DNA of 64,000 bases. It comes from Paraburkholderia youngii (GTDB taxonomy: Bacteria; Pseudomonadota; Gammaproteobacteria; Burkholderiales; Burkholderiaceae). The stretch lies in assembly GCF_013366925.1 (NCBI RefSeq), contig NZ_JAALDK010000001.1, positions 310,001 to 374,000 of the forward strand, written 5' to 3'. Shown here piece by piece: positions 27,839-37,372 of this stretch (its first letter is position 1; every line of letters begins with the position of its first letter). The translations under genes and the position numbers were made by a program. The notes under the pieces are model-generated. The model did no database searches. It worked only from the letters and a program-made list of their open reading frames with translations, and had not been told where the DNA came from.

Positions 27839-28285
27839 TCAATGCTTGCCGGTGCTGCCAAACCCGCCCGCGCCGCGCACGCTTTCCTCGAAGTCATCGA
27901 CGATGTTGAACCTGGCCTGCACGACCGGGACGATCACCAGTTGCGCGAGGCGTTCCATCGGATTCAGCACGAACGTCGTTTCGCCGCGATTCCACGTCGA
28001 AATCATCAGTTGCCCCTGATAGTCGGAATCGATCAGGCCGACCAGATTGCCTAACACGATCCCATGCTTATGGCCGAGACCAGAGCGCGGCAGAATCAGC
28101 GCCGCATAACCGGGGTCGCCGACGTGGATCGCGAGTCCGGTCGGCACCAGCGCAGTTTCGCCGGGTTTCAGCGTCAGCGGTTCGTCGAGGCAGGCGCGCA
28201 GATCGAGGCCGGCGCTACCGGTCGTCGCGTAGGCGGGGAGCTGTTCGCGCATGCGCTGATCGAGAATCTTCAGGTCGAGTTTCAT
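27839..28285 (-). CDS. dut: dUTP diphosphatase
   Basis: Trimeric dUTPase that hydrolyses dUTP to dUMP, keeping uracil out of DNA and supplying dTMP synthesis. The 148 residues contain the five family motifs: AGLDLRA (motif 1), [11 protein letters not shown] (motif 2), [10 protein letters not shown] (motif 3 with the catalytic Asp), RLAQLVIVP (motif 4) and the C-terminal arm [11 protein letters not shown] (motif 5). It converges with clpA. It lies upstream of coaBC only after the intervening oxidoreductase gene; in E. coli dut directly follows coaBC, so the neighbourhood is conserved with one insertion. Confidence 0.97.
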   Translation of the reverse strand: MKLDLKILDQRMREQLPAYATTGSAGLDLRACLDEPLTLKPGETALVPTGLAIHVGDPGYAALILPRSGLGHKHGIVLGNLVGLIDSDYQGQLMISTWNRGETTFVLNPMERLAQLVIVPVVQARFNIVDDFEESVRGAGGFGSTGKH

Positions 28286-28350
28286 TCAGGTTCGAGAGTG
28301 GGGGTGGGTTTGGTGGAGGGGCACACGGCTGACCGGCAAAACCTCTGCGA

Positions 28351-29367
28351 TCAAGCCGCCTGGTTCGAGCCGAGCTGAAATGCGTCGGCGAGCAGTTCGT
28401 AGGAGCGCAAGCGCGCGCGATAGCTGCCCGCGACGGTCAGCACCATCAGCTCGTCGGCCTGGAACTGCTGCTGCAAATCCGTGAGCCGCTCGGTCACGCG
28501 CTCAGGCGTGCCGATGATGCTGCGCGGCTTTTCGCGGTCGATCACGAGCTGTTCGCGTTCGCCATATTCCTGCGCGATGCCTTGCTCGATCGACGGAATC
28601 GGTTCGTTCAGACCATACGCCATCTGCACGCGACGTAGATCGACGGCTTTTTCGAGGTCCGCGGCTTCCTGCTCGGTATCCGCGCAGATCACGAAGACCG
28701 CGGCCGCCAGATACGGCTGCGACGCCTCGTTGCCAGGCTGGAAGCGTTCGCGATACGCCAGCGCGACTTGCTTGCCGAAATGCGCGTTGATGAAATGCGC
28801 GAACGAGAAGCGGATGCCGAGCTGCGCCGCGAGCAGACCGCCGAATTCGCTCGAGCCGAGCATCCACAGTTGCGGGCGCGTATCGATCTGCGGCTGCAGC
28901 AGCACACCCTGCGCGAGATGATCGACGGGCAGCGCGCCGTGCATGAGGCCGAGCAGCTCGGCGACCTGCTGCGGAAAAATCTCGCCGCGATTGTAAGCGC
29001 CGGCCGCGACCGCCTGCGCGGTGCGCATGTCGCCGCCCGGCGCGCGTCCGACGCCGAGATCGACGCGGTTCGGAAATAGCGCCTCGAGCATCATGAACTG
29101 CTCGGCGACTTTGAACGGGCTGTAGTACGGCAGCATGATGCCGCCCGAGCCGATGCGAATGCGTTTGGTCACGCTGCCGAGGCGCGCCAGCATCACTTCA
29201 GGGCAGGGATTCGACACGCCGCGCAGGCCGTGGTGCTCGGCGCACCAGTAGCGCGTGTAGCCGAGGTCGTCGGCAAGCTGCGCGAGTTCGATGGTCGCGG
29301 CGATCGCGTCCGCCACCGAATGGCCGGCGATCACCGGTGTTTGATCGAGCACGGAGAGTAGCGTCAT
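28351..29367 (-). CDS. LLM-class flavin-dependent oxidoreductase (MsnO8 type)
   Basis: Luciferase-like monooxygenase of 338 residues, using FMNH2 supplied by a reductase. The start MTLLSVLDQTPV and the segment LGYTRYWCAEHHG are typical of the MsnO8-like group, as are GSGGIMLPYYSPFKVAEQF, read as GSGGIMLPYYSPF, and DLGVGRAPGG. GGAG precedes the ATG by 10 bases. It lies between dut and coaBC on the same strand (gaps 65 and 81 bp), an arrangement that breaks the usual dut-coaBC adjacency. The substrate is not known; members include alkanal and sulfonate monooxygenases and many uncharacterised proteins. Confidence 0.9.
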   Translation of the reverse strand: MTLLSVLDQTPVIAGHSVADAIAATIELAQLADDLGYTRYWCAEHHGLRGVSNPCPEVMLARLGSVTKRIRIGSGGIMLPYYSPFKVAEQFMMLEALFPNRVDLGVGRAPGGDMRTAQAVAAGAYNRGEIFPQQVAELLGLMHGALPVDHLAQGVLLQPQIDTRPQLWMLGSSEFGGLLAAQLGIRFSFAHFINAHFGKQVALAYRERFQPGNEASQPYLAAAVFVICADTEQEAADLEKAVDLRRVQMAYGLNEPIPSIEQGIAQEYGEREQLVIDREKPRSIIGTPERVTERLTDLQQQFQADELMVLTVAGSYRARLRSYELLADAFQLGSNQAA

Positions 29368-29448
29368 GGCAGTAGTGCTCCAGATGGTTCCTGTCGGCTA
29401 GCCGGGCAAAGGCAGCAGGGCCACACGGGCCCAATGCCGCTCGCTCGT

Positions 29449-30666
29449 TCAGCCAACCGGACTGATGCCGGCCGGCACACGCTTCGCGATTTCCGCGATC
29501 AGCGCGCGCGCCAGCGTCTGCTTGTCGGCGCGTGGCAGCTTCGTCGCGCGGCCTGCTTCGAACAGAATCACTTCATTGTCGTCGAGCCCGAACGTTTGCG
29601 GCCCCAGATTGCCGATCAGCAGCGGCACGTTCTTGCGCGCGCGCTTTTCCTCGCCGTGGACTTCGAGATTGTCGCTTTCGGCGGCGAAGCCGACCGCGAA
29701 CGGCGGCTTCGGCAGCCGGGCGACCGCCGCGAGGATGTCCGGATTTTCGACGAATGAAAAGCTCGGCAGCGTGCGCTCGGCGGTCTTCTTGATCTTCTGA
29801 TCGCTCACGTGGTCGACGCGCCAGTCGGCCACCGCCGCGACGCCGATAAAGATGTCCGCTTGGGCGACCGCGCGCATCACCGCGTCGTGCATCTGCTGCG
29901 CGGTCTGCACGTCCTCGCGCAATACGCCCCACGGCGTTTCCAGCGCGACCGGACCAGCGACCAGATGCACGTCGGCGCCGGCCTGCTGCGCGGCGCGCGC
30001 GAGCGCGAAGCCCATCTTGCCGCTCGAGCGATTGGTGATGCCGCGCACCGGGTCGAGCGGTTCGAAGGTCGGCCCGGCGGTCAGGAGCACACGGCGGCCG
30101 GACAGGATCTTCGGCGCGAAGAACGACGCGATCGCCTCGTAGGTCGCGGCCGCTTCGAGCATGCGGCCGTCGCCGATTTCGCCGCAAGCCTGCGGGCCCG
30201 AATCGGGGCCGAGCACGGCGATGCCGTCCGCGCGCAATTGCGCGACGTTGCGCTGCGTGGCCGGGTTTTGCCACATCTGCCGGTTCATCGCCGGAACGAC
30301 GAGCAGCGGGCAGTCGCGCGCGATGCACAGAGTCGACAGCAGATCGTCGGCCATGCCGTGCGCGAGCTTGGCGAGGAAGTCGGTCGACGCCGGCGCGATC
30401 ACGATCGCATCGGCTTCGCGCGACAGATCGATGTGCGCCATGTTGTTCGGCACGCGAGCGTCCCACTGGCTCGTGTAGACCGGCCGGCCCGACAGCGCCT
30501 GCATCGTGATGGGGGTGATGAACTGGGTGGCCGCATCGGTCATGACGACCTGCACGGTCGCGCCTGCCTTGGTCAGCAGACGCGTGAGTTCGGCGATCTT
30601 GTAGCAGGCGATGCCGCCCGTCATGCCGAGGACGAGATGTTTGCCTGCGAGTTCAGCGGTTGCCAA
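29449..30666 (-). CDS. coaBC: Bifunctional phosphopantothenoylcysteine synthetase/decarboxylase
   Basis: Two coenzyme A steps: CoaB joins cysteine to 4'-phosphopantothenate and CoaC decarboxylates the product with FMN. The TTG at 30666 is the supported start: GGAGG lies 6 bases upstream and it gives MATAELAGKHLVLGMTGG, aligned with family N termini (405 residues). In CoaC, His78 (NMAHID), Asn128 (PAMN) and Cys161 (ACGEIGDGRM) match the E. coli catalytic residues His75, Asn125 and Cys158. CoaB begins around residue 190 with LTAGPTFEPLDPVRGITNRSSG, visible as LTAGPTFEPLDPVR and NRSSGKMG. It sits upstream of dut and downstream of lspA. Confidence 0.96.
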   Translation of the reverse strand: MATAELAGKHLVLGMTGGIACYKIAELTRLLTKAGATVQVVMTDAATQFITPITMQALSGRPVYTSQWDARVPNNMAHIDLSREADAIVIAPASTDFLAKLAHGMADDLLSTLCIARDCPLLVVPAMNRQMWQNPATQRNVAQLRADGIAVLGPDSGPQACGEIGDGRMLEAAATYEAIASFFAPKILSGRRVLLTAGPTFEPLDPVRGITNRSSGKMGFALARAAQQAGADVHLVAGPVALETPWGVLREDVQTAQQMHDAVMRAVAQADIFIGVAAVADWRVDHVSDQKIKKTAERTLPSFSFVENPDILAAVARLPKPPFAVGFAAESDNLEVHGEEKRARKNVPLLIGNLGPQTFGLDDNEVILFEAGRATKLPRADKQTLARALIAEIAKRVPAGISPVG

Positions 30667-30793
30667 CGAAAGCCTCCGACAAAGCGTGATCGCGAGGCGG
30701 CGCGAGGGCGTTGCCCGTCGCCGTCGCCGCACGTTTCAAACCGGACGTGAGGCGCGGCTCTCGCAACCGCGGCCGTGCCTCACGTCGGCGACG

Positions 30794-31300
30794 TTAGCGT
30801 GTGCCGCGTACCCGCCGCAACTCGTCGATCACGAGCAGAATCGCACCGATCGTGATCGCGCTGTCGGCGAGATTGAACGCCGGCCAGTGCCAGCCGCCCA
30901 CGTGGAAGTCGAGGAAGTCGATCACGTGGCCGTACGCGAGCCGGTCGATCACATTGCCGAGCGCGCCGCCGAGAATCAGCGCGAGCGCCGTGCAGAACAT
31001 TTTTTGCCCGCTATGCCGCTTGAGCAGGTAGCAGATCACGAGCGCCGCGACCACGCCGAGCGCGGTGAACGCCCAGCGCTGCCAGCCGCCCGCCATCGCC
31101 AGGAAGCTGAACGCGGCGCCGCGGTTGAACACGAGAATCAGGTTGAAGAACGGCGTAACTTCGTGCGGCACACCGTAGGCGAACACTTTGCGCACCGCGA
31201 TTTTCGTCAGCTGGTCGAACAGGATGACGATCAGCGCGATGCCGAGCCAAGGTGCGAGCGAGCCGCTTGCGGTGGACGTTTTCGACATGGTTCTCGCCAT
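30794..31300 (-). CDS. lspA: Lipoprotein signal peptidase (signal peptidase II)
   Basis: Inner-membrane aspartyl protease that removes signal peptides from prolipoproteins, for example the LivK-like lipoprotein of this window. Four helices are visible. The catalytic aspartates are in GNVIDRL and FNLADS. Conserved [14 protein letters not shown] is also present. The ATG at 31300 overlaps the ileS stop by one base (TAATG), so it is coupled to ileS, and gives 168 residues. A second in-frame ATG four codons later is possible. The ileS-lspA order is conserved in proteobacteria. Confidence 0.96.
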   Translation of the reverse strand: MARTMSKTSTASGSLAPWLGIALIVILFDQLTKIAVRKVFAYGVPHEVTPFFNLILVFNRGAAFSFLAMAGGWQRWAFTALGVVAALVICYLLKRHSGQKMFCTALALILGGALGNVIDRLAYGHVIDFLDFHVGGWHWPAFNLADSAITIGAILLVIDELRRVRGTR

Positions 31301-34137
31301 TATGCCGCGCTCCTCGTTTCGCCACTGCCGAACAGATTGCTGAAGCAGCGGCCGCACAGCGACGGATGCTCGGGGTTCGCGCCGACGTCCGCGCGATAGT
31401 GCCAGCAGCGTTCGCACTTCAGGTACTTCGAGGCGATCACTTCGACACCTTCGTCCGCTTCGCTATCGACCTTGACGACGGTCGCCGCCGACGTGATCAG
31501 TACGAACTTCAGGTCGTCGCCGAGGCTCGCGAGCGCGTCGTAACGCGCGCCGCTCGCGCGGATTTCGACTTCCGCCTGCAGCGACGAGCCGATCAGGTTC
31601 GCGACCCGCGCCTCTTCGAGCGCCTTGGTCACGTCGCCGCGGACCGCGCGCAGCAGCGTCCACTTGTCGAGCAGCGCGCCCGCGTCCGGCACGGCCGGAT
31701 ACGCGTGGTAAGTCTCGGTGAAGATCGTTTCGCTGTCCGGCTGGAACACCTTCCACGCTTCTTCCGCGGTGAACGACAGGAACGGCGCCATCACGCGCAG
31801 CAGGCCGTGCGCGATGTGGTAGAGCGCGGTCTGCGCCGAGCGGCGCGCGACCGAATCCGCCGCGGTCGTGTACAGGCGGTCCTTCAGCACGTCGAGGTAG
31901 AAGCCGCCCAGGTCTTCCGAGCAGAACGTCTGCAGCTTGGCGACGACCGGGTGGAACTCGTACTTCTCGTAGTGCGCGAGGATGTCGTTCTGCAGATTCG
32001 CCGACAGCGCCACCGCGTAACGGTCGATTTCAAGCCAGTCTTCCACCGGACGCGCGTGCTGCGCGAAGTCGAAGTCCGACAGGTTCGCGAGCAGGAAGCG
32101 CAGCGTATTGCGGATACGGCGATAGCCTTCCGTCACGCGCTTCAGGATTTCCTCGGAGATCGCGAGTTCGCCCGAGTAGTCGGTCGACGCGATCCACAGG
32201 CGGATGATTTCCGCGCCGAGGCGGTTCGCCACTTCATGCGGATCGATGCCGTTGCCGAGCGACTTGCTCATCTTGCGGCCTTCGCCGTCGACGGTGAAGC
32301 CGTGGGTGAGCAGCGCATTGTAGGGCGGGCGGCCATCGAGCATCGACGCGGTCAACAGCGACGAATGGAACCAGCCGCGATGCTGGTCCGAGCCTTCGAG
32401 GTACAGGTCGGCCGGGAACTGCAGCTCGTCCTTGTGCGAGCCGCGCAGCACGTGCCAGTGCGTGGTGCCCGAGTCGAACCACACGTCGAGCGTGTCGCGG
32501 TTCTTTTCGTACAGGTTGGCGTCGTCGCCGATCAGCTCACGCGGATCGAGCGATTGCCATGCCTCGATACCTTCCTTCTCGACACGCTGCGCGACCTGTT
32601 CGAGCAACTCCAGCGTGCGCGGATGCAGCTCGCCGGTTTCCTTGTGCACGAAGAACGCCATCGGCACGCCCCACTGGCGCTGGCGCGACAGCGTCCAGTC
32701 CGGGCGGTTCGCGATCATGCTGAAGAGGCGCTGCTTGCCCCACGACGGATAGAACGCCGTGTTCTCGATGCCTTCGAGCGCGGTCTCGCGCAGCGTCTTG
32801 TCGCCGTCGTTCGGCTTCACGTCCATGCCGGCGAACCACTGCGAAGTGGCGCGGTAGATGATCGGCGTCTTGTGGCGCCAGCAGTGCATGTAGCTGTGCG
32901 TGTACTTTTCGGTGCGCAGCAGCGCGCCGGCGCCTTGCAGCGCCTCGACGATCTGCGGATTCGCCGCCCAGATCGACAGGCCGCCGAACAGTGCGAGCGA
33001 TTCGATGTAGCGGCCGTCGCCCATCACCGGGTTGATGATGTCCGAGTCGGCCATGCCGTGCGACTTGCACGACACGAAGTCTTCCACGCCGTACGCGGGC
33101 GACGAGTGCACGATGCCGGTGCCGGTTTCGGTCGTCACGTAGTCGCCGAGATAGACCGGCGCGGTGCGCTTGTAGCCCGGATGCGCGGACGCGAGCGGGT
33201 GGTTGAAGCGCAGGTTCACGAGCTTTTCGCCCGGCGTCGTCGCGATGACGTTTCCTTCGAGGCCGTACAGCTTCAGGCAGGCCTCGACGCGTTCCTCGGC
33301 GAGGATCAGCAGGCCGCGCGGCGTGTCGACGAGCGCGTAAACGATTTCCGGATGCAGGTTCAGCGCCTGGTTGGCGGGAATGGTCCACGGCGTGGTGGTC
33401 CAGATCACGATGCCGCCTTCGTTGCGCGGCAGCGCGGCAAGGCCGAACGCCTGCGCGGTCTTCTCCGGTTCGGCGAAGCTGAATAGCACGTCGATGGTCG
33501 GATCGGTCTTGTCCTTGTACTCGACTTCCGCTTCAGCGAGCGCCGAGCCGCAGTCGAAACACCAGTTGACCGGCTTCAGGCCGCGGAACACGTAGCCCTT
33601 TTCCATGATTTTCGCGAGCGCGCGGATTTCGCCGGCTTCGTTCGCGAAGTTCATCGTCTTGTACGGATTGTCCCAGTCGCCGAGCACGCCCAGGCGGCGG
33701 AAGCCGGCCTTCTGCTTCTCGATCTGCTCGGTCGCGTAGGCGCGCGCCTTCTGCATCACTTCGGCCGCCGGCAGCGACTTGCCGAACTGCTTTTCGATCT
33801 GGATTTCGATCGGCATGCCGTGGCAGTCCCAGCCCGGCACGTAGACCGCGTCGAAGCCCGCCAGATTGCGCGCCTTGACGATCATGTCCTTCAGGATCTT
33901 GTTCACCGCGTGGCCGAGGTGGATGTCGCCGTTCGCATACGGCGGCCCGTCGTGCAGGATGAACTTCGTGCGGCCCTTGGAGGCGGCGCGGATCTTGTCG
34001 TACACCTTGCGTTCCTGCCAGTCCTTGACCCATTGCGGCTCGCGCTTGGGCAGGTCGCCGCGCATCGGAAACGGCGTGTCGAGCAGGTTGACCGGGTAGC
34101 GGGACTGCGGTTTCGAATCGGCTTTCTTGTTGCTCAT
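31300..34137 (-). CDS. ileS: Isoleucyl-tRNA synthetase
   Basis: Class I aminoacyl-tRNA synthetase charging tRNA-Ile and editing mischarged Val. The 945 residues carry HLGH (73-76, the HIGH motif, preceded by [11 protein letters not shown]) and KMSKS (622-626, in [14 protein letters not shown]). The C-terminal zinc finger is present (CERCWHY and CGRC). The editing domain lies between about 200 and 400. In E. coli the order is ribF-ileS-lspA; here the same three genes occur on one strand (ribF upstream, 164-bp gap), followed by coaBC and dut. The start ATG at 34137 gives [17 protein letters not shown], typical of betaproteobacteria. Confidence 0.97.
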   Translation of the reverse strand: MSNKKADSKPQSRYPVNLLDTPFPMRGDLPKREPQWVKDWQERKVYDKIRAASKGRTKFILHDGPPYANGDIHLGHAVNKILKDMIVKARNLAGFDAVYVPGWDCHGMPIEIQIEKQFGKSLPAAEVMQKARAYATEQIEKQKAGFRRLGVLGDWDNPYKTMNFANEAGEIRALAKIMEKGYVFRGLKPVNWCFDCGSALAEAEVEYKDKTDPTIDVLFSFAEPEKTAQAFGLAALPRNEGGIVIWTTTPWTIPANQALNLHPEIVYALVDTPRGLLILAEERVEACLKLYGLEGNVIATTPGEKLVNLRFNHPLASAHPGYKRTAPVYLGDYVTTETGTGIVHSSPAYGVEDFVSCKSHGMADSDIINPVMGDGRYIESLALFGGLSIWAANPQIVEALQGAGALLRTEKYTHSYMHCWRHKTPIIYRATSQWFAGMDVKPNDGDKTLRETALEGIENTAFYPSWGKQRLFSMIANRPDWTLSRQRQWGVPMAFFVHKETGELHPRTLELLEQVAQRVEKEGIEAWQSLDPRELIGDDANLYEKNRDTLDVWFDSGTTHWHVLRGSHKDELQFPADLYLEGSDQHRGWFHSSLLTASMLDGRPPYNALLTHGFTVDGEGRKMSKSLGNGIDPHEVANRLGAEIIRLWIASTDYSGELAISEEILKRVTEGYRRIRNTLRFLLANLSDFDFAQHARPVEDWLEIDRYAVALSANLQNDILAHYEKYEFHPVVAKLQTFCSEDLGGFYLDVLKDRLYTTAADSVARRSAQTALYHIAHGLLRVMAPFLSFTAEEAWKVFQPDSETIFTETYHAYPAVPDAGALLDKWTLLRAVRGDVTKALEEARVANLIGSSLQAEVEIRASGARYDALASLGDDLKFVLITSAATVVKVDSEADEGVEVIASKYLKCERCWHYRADVGANPEHPSLCGRCFSNLFGSGETRSAA

Positions 34138-34301
34138 GATGTGGGTGGCGGTGAATTCGTTTCTATGCGTAGCGGCGCGCGGATTACGCGCTGCGCGAGG
34201 AGCGGGGCGCGCCCGGCGGGCGGCTCCGCGTGAAACCCGGATGCCCTTCGATGCGCGGCGACGGTTCGTGCGGCGCGGCGCGCCGGCCCGAACCGCGGCG
34301 G

Positions 34302-35297
34302 TTATCTAATTCGGTCGGTGGCCGAGGTGGCGAAACCGGTGGAACGGCTGCCCGGCGTGCCGGCGCCGACCGCGGCGAACCATGCGCGCGCATTGGCGAC
34401 GTCGCGCGCGATCGCGGCGGTAAGCGTTTCGAGGTCGACGAACTTCTCCTCGTCGCGCAGCTTCTTCAGAAATTCCACGCGCACGAGCTTGCCATACGCG
34501 TCGCCGTGCCAATCGAGCAGGTGCACTTCCAGCAGCACGCGGCCGGAATCGTCGACGGTGGGGCGCAGGCCGAGGCTCGCGACGCCCGGCAGCGGGTGCT
34601 CGGCGATGCCGTGCACCTGTACGACGAAGATGCCGGCCAGAGCCGGACGCTTGTGCGCGATCGGCAGATTAAGCGTCGGAAAGCCGAGATCGCGGCCGAG
34701 CTTCATGCCATGGGTAACGTGGCCGCTGATCAGATAGTCGCGGCCGAGCGCGGCGCGCGCCGAGTCGAGGTCGCCCGCGACCAGCGCCGCGCGTACGCCC
34801 GAGCTCGAGATGCGCGCGCCCGACGGATCGGCGACCGTCGCCATCTGTTCGACCTCGAAGCCGTAATGCTTGCCGGCCTCGCGCAGCGACGCGAAATCGC
34901 CGGCCCGCTTCGCGCCGTAGCGAAAGTCGTCGCCGATCATGATCCAGCGCGCGTGCAAGCCGTTGACGATGATCCGCTCGACGAACGCATCTGGCGACTG
35001 GCTCGCGAACGTGTGATTGAAGTGCTCGACGACGACCCGGTCGACTCCGTTGGTGCGCAGCGCCTCGAGCTTGTCGCGGAGCATCGCGATGCGCGGCGGC
35101 GCGCCGGCCGGGTTGAAGAACTCGCGCGGGTGCGGCTCGAAGGTCATCACGCAGACGGGCAGGCCGCGCGCGTTGGCGGCCGCGCGCACGTGCGCGAGCA
35201 GAGCCTGGTGGCCGCGGTGGACACCGTCGAAGTTGCCGATGGTCAGCGCGCACGGCGCGCGGCTCTCGGCATTGGGAAGACCGCGGAAGACTCTCAC
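34302..35297 (-). CDS. ribF: Bifunctional riboflavin kinase/FAD synthetase
   Basis: Makes FMN from riboflavin and FAD from FMN. The N-terminal nucleotidyltransferase domain has [11 protein letters not shown] (21-31) and the ISSSGVR-type motif (here [11 protein letters not shown]). The C-terminal kinase domain (about 185-310) carries LGFPTLNLP (PTAN-like) and [10 protein letters not shown]. The GTG at 35297 gives 331 residues beginning MRVFRGLPN, the normal family N terminus; the frame is open much further upstream, into the purN region, without conserved content. It is divergent from purN. The ribF-ileS-lspA order matches other proteobacteria. Confidence 0.94.
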   Translation of the reverse strand: MRVFRGLPNAESRAPCALTIGNFDGVHRGHQALLAHVRAAANARGLPVCVMTFEPHPREFFNPAGAPPRIAMLRDKLEALRTNGVDRVVVEHFNHTFASQSPDAFVERIIVNGLHARWIMIGDDFRYGAKRAGDFASLREAGKHYGFEVEQMATVADPSGARISSSGVRAALVAGDLDSARAALGRDYLISGHVTHGMKLGRDLGFPTLNLPIAHKRPALAGIFVVQVHGIAEHPLPGVASLGLRPTVDDSGRVLLEVHLLDWHGDAYGKLVRVEFLKKLRDEEKFVDLETLTAAIARDVANARAWFAAVGAGTPGSRSTGFATSATDRIR

Positions 35298-35426
35298 GAT
35301 AGCGGGTTGCTGCGATTGCAATAGGGACGCGGGCAGGGTGCCGCAAAACAATCGATTATAAACGCTTGGCGCAATAGACGGCTGCGCGGTCGCGGTCGGG
35401 CGATTGCCGAATGATAAAATCCGCGC

Positions 35427-36080
35427 ATGAAAAAACTCGTCATCCTGATTTCCGGGCGGGGTAGCAACATGGAAGCCATCGTGCGCGCTTGCGCGAGCGA
35501 AGGCTGGCCGGCGCGGGTCGCCGCCGTGATTGCCAACCGTCCCGATGCCGCGGGGCTCACGTTCGCGGCGTCGCATGGTATCGCCACGGCGGTGGTCGAC
35601 CACCGCCAGTTTCCGGATCGCGACAGCTTCGACGCGGCGCTGGCCGAGCAGATCGACGCTATCGCGCCGGACCTCGTCGTGCTCGCGGGCTTCATGCGGG
35701 TGCTGACCGAGCGCTTCGTCGACCATTACGCCGGGCGCATGCTGAACGTGCACCCGTCGCTGCTGCCGAGCTTTCCGGGCCTGAAGACTCACCAGCAGGC
35801 GCTCGACGCCGGCGTGCGGTTCCACGGCGCGTCGGTGCATTTTGTCACATCAAAGCTGGATCACGGGCCGATCGTCGTGCAATCGGCCGTGCCCGTCGAG
35901 GCGGGCGATACCGCACAGACGCTCGCCGCACGCGTGCTCGCCACCGAGCACATCATTTATCCACGCGCGGTGCGCTGGTTCGTCGAAGGGCGTCTCGCTC
36001 TGGACGGCTCGCGCGTCACGCTTACGCCGTCGGAGCCGCAATGGCTCTTTGCCGGTCACACCGCCGGAGAGGGCGCATGA
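35427..36080 (+). CDS. purN: Phosphoribosylglycinamide formyltransferase 1
   Basis: Purine synthesis enzyme moving a formyl group from 10-formyl-THF to GAR. The 217 residues begin MKKLVILISGRGSNMEAIV, the phosphate-binding loop. Catalytic residues are Asn107 and His109 (LNVHPSLLPSFPG) and Asp145 (KLDHGPI), matching E. coli Asn106, His108 and Asp144. It is divergent from ribF and its stop overlaps the next gene as ATGA, so it is coupled to the rRNA methyltransferase. purM is not adjacent, unlike in E. coli. Confidence 0.96.
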   Translation: MKKLVILISGRGSNMEAIVRACASEGWPARVAAVIANRPDAAGLTFAASHGIATAVVDHRQFPDRDSFDAALAEQIDAIAPDLVVLAGFMRVLTERFVDHYAGRMLNVHPSLLPSFPGLKTHQQALDAGVRFHGASVHFVTSKLDHGPIVVQSAVPVEAGDTAQTLAARVLATEHIIYPRAVRWFVEGRLALDGSRVTLTPSEPQWLFAGHTAGEGA

Positions 36081-37336
36081 GATTGCATGGTTTCCTGATT
36101 GGACAAACTGAAACGCTGCTGGCCGAAGTACTGCGGCTCAACGGCCCCGCGGACGCCACCACGAGCCGCTTCTTCCGCGCGCATCCGAAGCTCGGCCACG
36201 CCGAGCGCGGTGTGATCGCCGAGGCGGTGTTCGCCGTGCTGCGCCGCCGGATGGAGTTCGCGCATCTGGCCGAAAGCGGCACCGGCAGCCCGGCGCGCCG
36301 CATGGCCCTGCTGGGCCTGATGCAAACGGTCGGACGCTCGGCGTTGAAGCCGTTCGTCAGCGAGGCCGAGGCGACGTGGCTCGAACACGTGTCGAAGATC
36401 GATCCGGAAAGCCTGCCGCTGCGGATTCGCCTGAATCTGCCCGACTGGATCTGCCAGGCTTTGAGCACGCGTTTCGAGGGTCCCGAACTCGCGCAGCTGG
36501 CCGCCGCGCTGAACTACCCGGCGCCGCTGGATCTGCGCGCGAATCCAATCAAGGCGAGCCGCGACGACGTGCTGGGCGCGCTGTCCAAGGCCGGCATCGA
36601 GGCGGGCGCGACGCCGTTCGCGCCGCTCGGCGTGCGCGTGGTCGGCAAGCCGGCGTTGACGAAGCTCGACGCGTTCCAGCAGGGCTGGCTCGAAGTGCAG
36701 GACGAGGGCAGCCAGCTGCTGTGCTCGCTGGTCGCGCCGCGGCGCGGCGAGATGATCGTCGATTTCTGCGCGGGCGCGGGCGGCAAGACGCTGGCGCTCG
36801 GCGCGGCGATGCGCTCGACCGGCCGACTCTACGCGTTCGACATCTCCGAGCGTCGTCTCGCGAAGCTGAAGCCACGGCTCGCGAGGAGCGGCCTGTCGAA
36901 CGTGAATCCGGTGCTGATCGACAGCGAACACGACGCGAAGATCAAGCGTCTGGCTGGCAAGATCGACCGCGTGCTCGTCGATGCGCCGTGCAGCGGCCTC
37001 GGCACGCTGCGCCGCAATCCGGATCTGAAGTGGCGTCAGTCGCCGGAGTCGATCGCCGAGCTGGCGCCGAAGCAGGCGTCGATTCTCGCGAGCGCGGCGC
37101 GTCTCGTGAAGAAGGGCGGGCGGCTCGTCTATGCCACGTGCTCGATTCTCGACGCGGAAAACGAGGCGGTCGTGCAGCAGTTCCTCGCCGACCACACTGA
37201 TTTCGCGCTGGTGCCCGTGCGCGACGTGCTCGCCGAGCAGCGCATCGAGCTGGAGATGGGCGACTACCTGTCGCTGTGGCCGCACCGCCACGCGACCGAC
37301 GGCTTCTTCGCCGCCGTGCTCGAGCGCCAGAGCTAG
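36077..37336 (+). CDS. RsmB/NOP-family rRNA (cytosine-C5) methyltransferase
   Basis: SAM-dependent m5C methyltransferase acting on rRNA, with an N-terminal NusB-like RNA-binding region (about 1-150) and a C-terminal catalytic domain. The SAM-binding loop is VDFCAGAGGKTLALGAAM, and two conserved cysteines are Cys305 (DAPCSGLGTLRRNPD) and Cys355 (YATCSIL), the release and nucleophile pair of this class. The ATG at 36077 lies in the purN stop (ATGA) with GGAGAGGG just before; 419 residues. The position is conserved in Burkholderia. RsmB, which modifies C967 in E. coli 16S rRNA, is the most likely identity, but RsmF-like or other paralogues cannot be ruled out. Confidence 0.9.
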   Translation: MRLHGFLIGQTETLLAEVLRLNGPADATTSRFFRAHPKLGHAERGVIAEAVFAVLRRRMEFAHLAESGTGSPARRMALLGLMQTVGRSALKPFVSEAEATWLEHVSKIDPESLPLRIRLNLPDWICQALSTRFEGPELAQLAAALNYPAPLDLRANPIKASRDDVLGALSKAGIEAGATPFAPLGVRVVGKPALTKLDAFQQGWLEVQDEGSQLLCSLVAPRRGEMIVDFCAGAGGKTLALGAAMRSTGRLYAFDISERRLAKLKPRLARSGLSNVNPVLIDSEHDAKIKRLAGKIDRVLVDAPCSGLGTLRRNPDLKWRQSPESIAELAPKQASILASAARLVKKGGRLVYATCSILDAENEAVVQQFLADHTDFALVPVRDVLAEQRIELEMGDYLSLWPHRHATDGFFAAVLERQS

Positions 37337-37372
37337 GCAACCGGCTGCAGGCCGGCGCGCACGGATTGGCTG

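Noticed and set aside
31252..33486. A 744-codon plus-strand frame opposite ileS
   Set aside because: Antisense to conserved ileS; composition only reflects GC skew.
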